Assembly (NCBI GenBank): GCA_007449985.2
Contig: VIIQ02000026.1
Location: forward strand, 434,001-498,000
Source: Desmodesmus armatus
Lineage: Eukaryota > Chlorophyta > Chlorophyceae > Sphaeropleales > Scenedesmaceae
DNA: 64,000 bases
Direction: 5' to 3'
Shown here: piece after piece, positions 22,972-32,910 of the stretch
Layout: every line of letters begins with the position of its first letter
Position numbering within the stretch: the stretch's first letter is position 1
Program-made: the position numbers and the translations under genes
The notes under the pieces: model-generated
What the model was told of the DNA's origin: nothing
Seen by the model: the letters and a program-made list of their open reading frames with translations, nothing else
Databases searched by the model: none

Positions 22972-25143
22972 GATTTGATTGGGAATGTGCATCAGTGCTG
23001 TGCAGGGCTGGCTAGTTCAGTGCAAAGTCACAAAATGCAGGAGGACCATATCTTGTCAGGAAGAGACCTTGTTGCTAGGCCTTATTGGCAGCTGTGCTGT
23101 TATTGGTGGCTGTGCTGGTTTGGCAGCTGTGCTGTGACCTCATCACTGTCGCTGCATCCATCGGCAGGATGTGCAGCCGATGCTTGTTTGGGGCGTGGAG
23201 TGGAGTTGTGCTCCCGCTTTCCTGTTAGGAACCGTTGGTGTTTGTTGTGCTGGGTTTTTGGCATGCAGGGTGGACATGAGGCCCCCCGTTTTGATGGCAT
23301 CTGTGGGTAATGCAGAGCATGGCTATCGACCGCATGCCAGGTGTACTGCCCATGACGCTGTGGTGTGGCTCAGCGTCCCTGTGGTCGCTCAGGGAATGAC
23401 CTGTTGCCTGGGGTGGTCAAGTGGTTGAGACTGTGCATGCCTTGCATGGTTTGTGCGCATGCCTTGCATGTTGTGTGGATGGGGTGCCTGTTTGCAGATG
23501 GGCTGTTGGTTGCTGCCGAGCAGCGCTCATGGCCATAATGGGGTGGTGTTTGGGGCGACATTCTCTGGGGTTGCCATGATCCCGGGTTCTGCAGCAGTGC
23601 TGCATCATTGTCGTCGTATGTCATTTGGCAGGTGCTCAGCACAGCTGGGTGCCATGCACAATTCTTCTGCTTTTGCTCATGGTGTAATGACCGGTTGCAA
23701 GCGGACCGATTGAAGACAAGATCTGCCTGCAGTGCACTGAGTGGGTGGCCGCTAGGAAGCCCACTCAGTGGCGCTGGGCTCAGCCAGGATCGCAGTGGCA
23801 GACCAGGCAAGCCAGGGCTGGGGTTGCGCTTTGTCGTGTGCAAATACTTCATTGCGCCAGCTGCACCATCAACTGCTGTTGCATGACATGATGTGGAATG
23901 GGAAGGCATGGTACACAGTCGAGTCAGCACCGTCATGTGCACGGCCCTGCAGCACATCATCGGCAGAGCCAATACCAGCACAAGTACCGACACCAGAAGG
24001 GGTACTACAGTCCAGGGACCACACAACTATTACATCAAACAGTGAAGGCTGCCTGCATCTCACTGAAATGTTACTCCTGTAGCATGGTATTGTTGCTCAG
24101 GCAACAGCCGCCTACTAGCTGCAAAGCCCGATTGCAATGCAGTCATCAACCGTCCTAGCCGCACTGTCTTTCGTGCAGGCCATGGTTCGCCCAAGTGCTG
24201 TCGGACAGTAGATTCACCTCTGCCTGGACCACCACACAGCTGCCAAGTAATCAAGCTGCTGCCACTGCTGCCACACGCATCCTGCTGTCCACCATATGCT
24301 GTGCGTCTGTTGACTGCATGTAGCACATGTGTAAGACACTAAGCTGTGTGTCCTGTGGCCCACATAAACAAATCAAACCCCAGCCCTGCAAAACAGGCTA
24401 GCAGCATGCCCTTTGCATCCTGTAGGACGATGAGATACCATGCTAAGCGGCCCAAGCGCAAGCACAGACGATGCAGCCGCAAAAATAACACGCCAGAAGC
24501 TGCCTTTCACCGCCTGCCCTCCAACACATCTTCGTGAGAGCCTAGATTGTAGAACAAAATCAATCACCAAGACACTTCCATGTGAGCTGCCCCAGCACTA
24601 CTGCCATGCACTACCTGCCATGCCGCCTGAACAGCAACTGGGGCGCATGACGTACGACAGGCAAGGCCCTACCTGCCAAGTGCACCTCCAAGAGCTGCGC
24701 ACATGATGTGAGCGCAAGTTCAAACCATCACCAAAGACACCTGACAATCAGCGCTTGTGCCAAACAAACATGCGCATCTGATACCCACCTGCAGGGCACG
24801 CATGATCACCACATGTGCAGAAACCTCATGTGGTCAAGCCCGCTCGGCTCCCACAAACACCTGCTGCAGGCATCCTGCTGTCGTTACTACTACACCAGCA
24901 GTGGCCAGCCTGCTTCTGACAAAATGCCTTTGCAGGCACTGGGGTCAACAGTACACAGCCCTCGCATGCTTCAAGGGCACAGCAGAACTTTTGAAAGTCA
25001 GTTTACAGAGCCCACCCCACACCCGACCCAAACGAAGGACAGGCCTCGCACCGGCACAGACCCTTGAAGACAGCAAAACAACACACCAAATGATGTTGCG
25101 CTGCTACACGACATCGGTGCGCAGATCGTAGCTGCGCCTGTGC
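22972..25143. other. Intergenic region without a convincing gene
   Basis: Roughly 2.2 kb between two converging genes. Open frames here (one of 218 codons on the minus strand at 23370-24026) have no recognisable motif and no supporting splice or poly(A) context. An 11-bp perfect inverted repeat lies at 23735-23745/23760-23770. A minus-strand TGTAA at 25007-25003 sits 137 nt beyond the stop of the RGG gene and is its likely poly(A) signal. Confidence 0.5.
25003..25007 (-). terminator. TGTAA poly(A) signal, RGG gene
   Basis: TTACA on the plus strand, TGTAA on the minus strand, 137 nt past the stop codon at 25146-25144. Confidence 0.5.
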
Positions 25144-26069
25144 TTAGCGCCCTCCCCTGCCGCCACCACCCCTGCCCTTGCCGCGGCCGCCGCGCCCTCC
25201 CCTGTTGCCGCGCCCACCACGTCCCCTGCCACCACCACCGCCCTGGCCCTGCTGTCCCCTGCCGCCCTGCTGTCCTTCGCCTTGGTTGCCATTGCCAGCA
25301 GCTGCTGCTGTGCCGGCTGCGGCTGCGGCGGCAGCGGCAGCTGGGGCAGCTGGGCTGGTCTTGGCAGCTGGTGCTGCAGCAGCCTCCACAGCAGCAGGGG
25401 CGGTCTCAACAGGAGCTGCAGCCTCCACAGCAGCTGGTGCTGCCTCCTGCAGGACTGCTGGGGGCTGCGCTGCAGGAGGGGAAGTTGGTGCTGGCTTGGA
25501 GTCTGCCAGGTCAATCAGCACATCCTGTGGTGCTGCTGCAGGTGTAGTCACCACTGGCGCCACAGGGGCTGCAGCGGCCACCTCTGTGGGTGCTGTTGCT
25601 GCTGGCGCAGGTGGGGATGGGGTACGTGCTGCAGGAGGGGTAGTAGCCTGGGCTGCGTCAGCAGGAGGGGATGGCGTGCGTGCTGCTGCCTTGGCACCAG
25701 CTGCTGCCTTGGCATCTCCAGACTCAACAATTGAGGCGTTCACGTCATGCTCCTCTGTTGCTGGTGGCTCATATGCGGTACTTGCTGCCACTTGCTCCTT
25801 CTGCTGGTTTGCTGCTGCAGCTGTCAGCAGTGGCTGACTCTGAGGCTGCTGCTGGTCTGCAGCCCTGTCACCATCACGTCCACAACACTTGCTGCAGATA
25901 GCTGCATACCAGAAAGAGGCAGCCAGTGGTAATTTGGAAATTTCTTCTGACGGCACAGTTGTGATACTCATGATGCTGCAGGGTGTGCAGGGTGTGCGAG
26001 AAGACAGCAGTACCGGCATCATGCTGACCCACTCTAACCGGGCAACGAGGCGCGCCACTTACCTCCCAT
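25144..26069 (-). CDS. Predicted myristoylated Ala/Pro-rich RGG-box protein
   Basis: No family was recognised. Two coding exons are inferred: 26069-26063 (ATGGGAG, followed by a perfect GTAAGT donor) and 25901-25144 (after acceptor TATGCAG), giving 254 aa with TAA at 25146-25144. The spliced N-terminus reads MGAICSKCCGRDGDR. Gly2 with Ser6 fits N-myristoylation, and Cys5, Cys8 and Cys9 are candidate palmitoylation sites, so a membrane-anchored protein is predicted. The middle is Ala/Pro-rich with TPSPP repeats and scattered acidic residues. The last ~45 residues are a Gly/Arg tail (RGRGGRGNRGGRGGRGKGRG) of the RGG type, which binds RNA and is often arginine-methylated. Without the small first exon, translation could start at an ATG at 25972-25970 or 26058-26056, losing the lipid signal. 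It is divergent from CFAP69. Seen: the splice sites and peptide. Inferred: lipidation, RNA binding. Confidence 0.6.
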
Positions 26070-26565
26070 CTTGCAGGTCAAGGACACGTACTGAGCTGAG
26101 GTTGTTTTGGGTGCTTAGCACTGCTAGCTCGACAACACGAGAGTATCGGACTGAAACAGTCGGGTCACGCGGACAACACTGCCAACGTCTCTGCTGTCAA
26201 GGTTCAAGGATAAATCCTTGTCGTTCTACAAGATCAGATGGTGTCAAGTGCTGTCCCCCACATTTTCCTGAGAGAGTACTCTCAGGGTATACCATCAGTG
26301 GTATTCAGACCTAGCATCCAGATTGACCCTCGACAACCTACTTTTCCTGGTTGAATGACAGTTCCTCAGCACTGCAGAAGCAGCAGTCCTTAAATCAAGG
26401 AGATCAACACAGTCAGCAATGCAATTTGACCGCCATATCAGCTAGCACACAATTGGCACAGCGACAGCAGCCCTACAACACACAAAAAGTCAGCACTGCA
26501 ACAATATTTTCCATATCAGCTAGCATAAAACTGGCCCAGCAACAGGAGCCCCCCCAATACAAAGG
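26070..26565. promoter_or_regulatory. Bidirectional promoter region, RGG gene / CFAP69
   Basis: Only 496 bp separate the two divergent start codons, so both promoters and 5'UTRs must lie here. The block is less GC-rich than its surroundings. A CAATATTTTCCATATCAGCTA stretch lies near 26501, and ATATCAGCTAGCA occurs twice (about 26435 and 26513). A perfect inverted repeat with CTGAGAGAGTACTCTCAG is visible near 26269-26286. No TATA box was assigned. Confidence 0.45.
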
Positions 26566-29500
26566 ATGGCAGAGCCAGACGAGCTGGACAGGGTCCTGAA
26601 GCTGTTTCAATGTCACTCGTATGATGCCGAGCTGCACCTGCGGCACCTGAGTGCCCTGGAAAAGCTGTGCAAAGTTGGCAGTGGCTTTGCAGTGCGGGAT
26701 TTGCCAAGGATCACACAGATATTGGGCTGTACACTGGACCTTGTGCTCAGCCAACATGCCTCTGTCTTCCTGGAACCAGCATGCCGTCTGATCGGGTACG
26801 TCAGACACGCACCAGCACCAGCTCACCACCTTCGCATCTGGTGTGTTGCCAGCACAACGTGGCAGTGCATGGTTGTGGACTCCTGTACAGCAACTAGTGT
26901 GTTGGTGCTGCTGTTGCAGGGCTGTTGGCCGGCCCTACGTCAAGCAGAGCTCTTCAGATGAGCTCAGACTGCTGGGGGTTGTGTCCGGCCTGCTGGATGC
27001 AGTGACGCGCGTGTTCACTGAGCAGATGCCGTGGCAGCTGCAAGCCTGCACTGCAGAGGTGTGACCATGCTCTGCCTGGGCCTCTTGGCGCCAGCAGCAA
27101 TCTGTCATCCTTGCCTTGAAGTGCTGGGGCTGCTTTTACCCGCAACTACGGCCAGCTGTAATGGCAATATACCTTGTTGTGTGGCTGAACGTGTGGTTTG
27201 TGCTGACTGTGTGACCGCAGGTCCTGCAGGATTTTGCTTCAGTCTGGGGCAACCGGCCTGCTGCCCCCAGCAGCCAGTCAGTCACAGAGATGGACCTGCA
27301 ATCGGTGCAGCGCATCTACCACACACACTCAACGTACGTCTGCAGCTTCCTCACTGCTCTGGATTCAACCAGCTCAATCAGTGGCTGGCAGCAATCGGCA
27401 TGCCATGCACCTCACTCAGAAGCCTGTCCAACAGTCCACTGCTTGCTTTTGCTGCCTGCAGGCTGTTGCATCAAAGCCAGGTGGTGCCAGCAGTCTGCCA
27501 GGCACTGCAACGAGCCTTGGACAGCAGGACAGCGTCTATCAGGCCCATCACCAGCACCCAGCCAGCAGCACACAGCAAGGCAGGGGATGCTCAGCACCTG
27601 CACCAGCAGCAGCAGGGTCCTGCTGAGGAAGGCGATGCTGGTGGGCTGGTCCCAGCACTGGTGGCAGCGCTGCTTGAATTCTCCTATTCACCGCAGTTGT
27701 GTCAGCAGCTGCTGCAGGCCGGGGTGCTGTCCGTACTGGCGCAGCTGTTGCTGCCGGAGGCAGCTGCAGGCATGGGCAGCAGGCTCAGCACACAGGTGGG
27801 TTGGAGTGGGCTGCAGCAAGAATACCAAATCATGGATGATGCCAAAGTTGGTCCAGCGCCCCCCATGTATGCTCATCAGCCTCCACAGGACGTTGATCGC
27901 ACGCATGGAGGCATGAAGCTCCTCACAGCTGTGCCTGAGCGACTCTGCATCCTCACCAGGCCCGGCCAACGGGGTCAACTGCATGCACAGCGTAGTATGG
28001 TAGGGGAGTGGGGATTCTTCTGGGATGAGATTTTGCTGTCGTCTGGTCGTGTGATGCAGGTGGTTGAGATGCTTTGGAACCTGTTTGACCTGGCTGCAGA
28101 GACAGCCAACCAAGTTGCAGCAGGCAGCAGCAGCCACCCAGCACACCTCCACCCGCATGCACAGCTGCCGCAGGAGCAGGAGCAGCAGGATGAAGCAGCA
28201 TGTGCCAGCGGACCACAAGATGAGTCACGGCAGGAACAGCCCCTGCAGGCCCTGCAGCATGACGTCCTGTCGACAGCTAGCCCAGTAGCACAGCAGCTTG
28301 TGGATGTGCTGGCAGCGGCCCTGCAGCAACAGATGGCAACATGCAGCAGCTTGCAGGTGATGCACCGGCTGCAAATCCTTGCACAGACCACTCAGCCTGG
28401 GCTTGCGCATGTAGGACTCTTCAGTGCTGCAGCTGTCCCTCCTGTTGTGGCAGCATCTCGTCAATCCATTCCCTCTGCGCCAGCCTGTCATGAGTGTCTG
28501 CCTGACCATGCACCTCATTACTGCATCCTCCTGCAACGCCTTGCAGTCTGCATTGCCAAACTTGTGAGAGCTCCAGCGCCCCTGCGGCCGTCACGACTGA
28601 ACACATCTGCCCCTGTGTGTGCTGTCCCCCTGCAGAGGCAGCAGCAGCGCAACGACACCTTGACCGTGCTGAGCCTGCTCGCCCAGTGCAGCAGCTTCCT
28701 GCCAGCCATCGTCAGCTGCGACAGCCTCATGCAGCAGCTGCTGGCGGCTGCCTGCAATCCCACCGCAGCACCAGATGCCACAAACGTCTTCACATCAACA
28801 GGCCGCTGTGTGAACATGACTGCAGCCCCAAGCAGTGGTGCGACCCCCAGCGCCAGCAACAGCAGCACGCTGGAGGCAGACCACAACATGCAGCTCTTCG
28901 CCTGGGCTATCCTCGGCACTGCTGCTGCCAAGGCAGGGCCTGCACGTGAGGCCTTCCTTCAAGCTGGCTTGCTGCAGCTGCTGCTGGACACTGCAGCGTA
29001 CGGCTGTTGCGCGGGTGCTACAGTGGGGACCGAGAGGGTGTCGTGGCACGCATGGCTGGGGCGCCTTGCTCCTGAGCAGCTGGCGGCATCCAAGCAGCTG
29101 GCTTGGTCGACACTCCAGCAGGTGGGCTGGCTGGAGGGAATGGGCAGTAAGGGCGTTGGGAGGAGGTGCAGGTGCAGGAGACAGCCTGTCTGCAAGGCAG
29201 AAGTGCCGCGGCAGCGCTACTTCCCATGCAGGACCCACTTTGCGAAACAAATGAACCAAACTGGCTGCAACAGCTTTGTCGACGGGGTCCAGACCGCCTG
29301 CACCATAGATGCTTGTGTGAACAACAGACAGTCCTGTGCAGGCAGGCTTCTCAAAAGCATGCCGTGTGTGCCGCCTCCCTGCTGCTGCTGGTTGCCAAGC
29401 AGGTGGCTCCTGTCTGCAAACCCAGCTTCATCGACTGCGGTGGTGTCAACATGCTGCTCGACAGCCTGACGGCAGCCAGCAGCAGCAGCAGCAGCACAAT

Positions 29501-32500
29501 CTCCACTGCCTTCACCAGCAGCAGAATGGGGACAAAGAGCCCCAGAAGGTCTGCAGCTGGCCAGCTCCCTGCTGGCTACCACAGCAGCAGCCCTGTCGGC
29601 GGGAGAACTGGCCTGGCTGCTGCAGGGGCCAGTAGCTGTAGTACTTCGGAGCCCACACTCCGCCTGCTGCGCAGGCTGCTGCAGGACGATGCAGCCATGG
29701 CGGCTGCTGTTGCTGAACGGGGCGGGGTCCATGTGCTGCTGCAGCTGCTGCAGGCGCCTGCGGCTGCCACGCTTACTCCTGTCAGGCAATGCGTGCTGCT
29801 GTGTCTGTCGGAGCTGTGCAGTGCTGGCGGCCGTGCGGGTACGACTGCAGTACGGGCGGCCGATGGTGTGCCCGTGCTGCTCAAGGAGTGTCAAAGGTTG
29901 GTGCTGGCTCTCTTTGTTGGTGGTAATGCCAGGATAGCTGACTATGGCAGTTTTCAAGCAGAAGCTCAGCTGGTTGTGCGCCTAGAGTTGGGGGTTCCTT
30001 GCGAGTACGTTAGACAGCTTGACTGTACTGGAGGGTCCCTGAGAGTTGCGAAAATACAGCCAGCAGGACAACTTGTAGCAATGGCAGAGCTATTCCTGGT
30101 TTGCCTTTGGCTCTCAGTTTGAAAGTATACAATGGCAGCAGCACAGCCTCATGCCATTCTGACAGCAACAGCACCCACACTGTGGCCAACACATACCGAG
30201 TGACAGCACAACCAAGCTGTGTTTGCCTTGTATTTGGCCTGCAGCATCCTGGAGGGAGACCCCTATGTGGCAAGCCTTGCCGCACTGGACGCCTTGTGGC
30301 GCTGCTGCATCCCCAGCAACCGCTCCCGTGCTCAGGTCCTGGCAACAGACGGTACGGATACAATCCTAGGCCTGCTGCAGCGGGGCAACCCCGCGCTGCG
30401 GCCCGTGCTGCTGTCACTCCTGGCAGACCTGCTGTCGGACAAGCGGTCACACAGCTTCTTCTGGGAGTGGCATGCACCTGCAGCGGCCGGCGGCAGCGGC
30501 TGGGGTAGCAGCAGCAGCAGCTTCGGCATCCCCAGGGCACGGCCGCCCTCTGGGAGTGGAGCAGCAGCAGCCTCTGCAGGTGCACTGCAGTCTGTACCGC
30601 AGTCCGAACTGACAGCTGGTGTGGCCAAGGGGTCATTCCTGCTCAGCAGCGGCAATGAGCAGGCTGGGGCCTGGCTGCTGGCTTGCTGTGGCAAGGGCAG
30701 CGGCAGCGCCCTGGGCACCAGCAGCAGCGTCACAGCTGCACAGGTGCTGATAACCATCTGGCGGCATCAGGATGAAGCCCTGGGCATCTCAGGCCCTGAG
30801 GGTTTGCTGGTAAACCCCAGCAGGCCGCTAGCTGGCTCTGGTGGTGGTGACGGCAGCAGTAGCAAGGGTGTGCAGGGTGCTGCTCGTGGCAGCAGTGCGG
30901 GCGGTGGCATGTCGTCCAGCCATGTGGATGCCTACGGGTTGATGCTGCCAGGCAGGCGGCTGGTGTTGGAGCGGATGGCACAGGCCAACTCCCCGCAGAG
31001 CATCATGGAGAAGGTGAGGGGTGGGAACCACTAGCAGGGCTGGCCCGATTCAAAAGTCCCAACAGCGCCCTGCTGTAATTGGTTCATACCATAAGGCTGC
31101 GACTGCGTGTCAACACTGTGGTTGTGTTAGGGCTAGTCCCCGCCTAGGGTTAGTATGGCAAACTTGTGGCTTGGTCAACTTGTCACAGGCAATCTGCCCT
31201 TATCAGTCATCGAGTCCACCCTGTGTATGTAACAGGCGTGGCCCTGACCCAGTTTAGTAGTAGTAGTAGTAGTAACAACCCAGGGTATCACCTACCGGCA
31301 CTTTTGAGTTTAAGTGTACTGGCATTTCTTCTACTGAAGTGAAACCTCAAATACCATGTGCAGCTTCGAGGTGTGACGGTTTGTGTGATGTGTGTGTTAG
31401 ATGCAGGTCTATGCGTGCTTTGCTGCCTTGGGTGTTGCTGGCAGCAAGGACAGCTCCAGCGTCAGCCAGGACGGCCTAGCAGCCCTGCAGCAGCTGCCCG
31501 CAGCGGACCTTGCCATTCTGGCGGTCATCCAGCAGTACACAGCATTCCGCCAAGGGGAGGTCTGGCAGGACATACGCGCAGGCTTCACTGCGGAAGGCTT
31601 GCTGCTGACACAGGAAGACAGGTATGTGAGCCACCTGGTGTGCAGGTTGCAGTTTGGTTTGGGCTTCAGCCGTGCTTGCCGTTTGGTCAGGGCTGCTCTG
31701 GTTTGTGTCAGCATCCAAAGGCATCATCATGATTGTGCACACAAGCTTGGGCGGGGGTTTCCCTGGTTGGCTCTCAGCACACTTAGTGGGCGAGCAGGGG
31801 GGGGGGGTGCATGCACTTGCACTGGGGCTGACAGCTGCTGTGGTTGTTGTCACCTGCTGCAGCATGCGTCTTGAGAGCGGCATCCGGCGTGCTGAGATGG
31901 TGGCTGCAGAGGTACAGGTGAGTGATGTGCCTCAGCCGTGTGACAGCACACTGCGGCAGCCTGCTGTCATGTTGAGCTCAAGCTTGGAGCGGTGAAACAA
32001 TTTTTTTTGGCTATTTGAGCCCAAGCTGGGAGCTGTTGGTGGATGGGCCACATGTTGCGCCCTGTTCTGCGTCCTCAGCATGTTGGCTGACATGGCAACA
32101 GCCTGTAGCTGGCATGGTGTGCTTCTGGCCTGGCCTGTCCCAGGCACCACTGCGGCAGCAGTGTGGTGAGGCAGCACAGTCAAATGGGCCTTGCTGTGCT
32201 TTTGATGCTGGTGCACTGTTGGTGCATGCAGGCAGCACAAGCGGCAATGCTGGGGGCGGCAAGTGCGCAGCAGCTGGCGATTGAGAGGATCGTGTATGAC
32301 AACATGGCAGCCCAGGCTGCTGCTGATGCCCGAGCAAAGGTAAGCCTCGCGCCAGTACTGCGAGTTGCTGCCGTTTGTAGGTTGGCAATATTGGAACTCT
32401 TTGCAGTGACAGAAACACTGATTTGTGTCATGCTGACTGCCACGTGGCTGCGCATCACCACGAATTCTGGCCCGCAGGATAGGCTGTGTGCACACACGGC

Positions 32501-32745
32501 CAGTCGATTTCATTGTGCTGTGGCATGTCTGGGCAGGTAACTGTCAACAGCAAATTGGTATCTGATATTTAGGGTAACACAACCCCTGCTATGGCATGCA
32601 GGTGTATGAGAAGGACTGCAGCAAATTGACCATGCGGGAGCGGCTCGCTGCGAAGGCACGGAAAGAGGACATGTTGAACCGTGCAGTTGTAGTGTCGGGT
32701 GGCCTACCTGCAGTGGAGCAGCAGACTGACGGGCAGCAGGACTGA
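26566..32745 (+). CDS. CFAP69: Cilia- and flagella-associated protein 69
   Basis: Armadillo-like helical protein of motile cilia; the Chlamydomonas homologue FAP69 belongs to the C1b projection of the central pair, with CPC1 and FAP42. Twelve exons in phase: 26566-26795, 26920-27058, 27221-27333, 27462-27795, 28060-28356, 28636-29121, 29346-29896, 30245-31013, 31401-31621, 31863-31917, 32232-32339, 32602-32745; 1,148 aa. Family signatures: the N-terminal HLSALEKLCKVGSGFAVRDL with LPRITQIL, RNDTLTVLSLLAQCSSFLPA, PSFIDCGGVNMLLDSL, the segment VLITIWRHQDEALGI, and the C-terminal QQYTAFRQGEVWQDI followed by RLESGIRRAEMVAAEVQ and a charged helical tail. It is somewhat longer than animal CFAP69 because of Ser/Gly/Gln inserts. 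The introns after 27795 and 28356 are 264 and 279 nt and stop-free. No TGTAA is seen before the next gene. Confidence 0.9.
31254..31275. repeat. (TAG)n microsatellite
   Basis: Seven TAG trinucleotides in the CFAP69 intron between exons 8 and 9. Confidence 0.9.
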
Positions 32746-32910
32746 TTCTACGGTCAATCTGGCTCCAAAGGGCTGTGGGGAAATCCAACTTTGTTCATTG
32801 AGCATATGTGTTTCGAGCCTGGTTTGTTCTGCTTAAATTCAGATGTACAGTACATGTACCGCCGTGCAGCTGCATCGTACTCCACAGGCATGTGATTGAC
32901 AAAAGAAGAT
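32746..32910 (+). other. 165-bp gap between CFAP69 and the EF-hand/WD40 gene
   Basis: The CFAP69 TGA ends at 32745 and the next same-strand gene's ATG is at 32911. The gap has no TGTAA and no obvious promoter element. Two short near-palindromes are present (GATGTACAGTACATGTACC). The spacing is too tight for a separate 3'UTR, terminator and promoter of the sizes seen elsewhere in the window. Confidence 0.6.

Noticed and set aside
23370..24026. 218-codon minus-strand frame
   Set aside because: No domain, no family-like motif, no poly(A) or splice context; composition fits chance openness of GC-rich DNA.
25178..25837. 219-codon plus-strand Ala/Gly-rich frame opposite the RGG gene
   Set aside because: Antisense image of the RGG/Ala-Pro coding exon; low complexity only.
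32896..32910. A TTG-initiated extension of the EF-hand/WD40 protein start
   Set aside because: The first true ATG in this frame is at 32911; there is no reason to invoke a non-ATG start.
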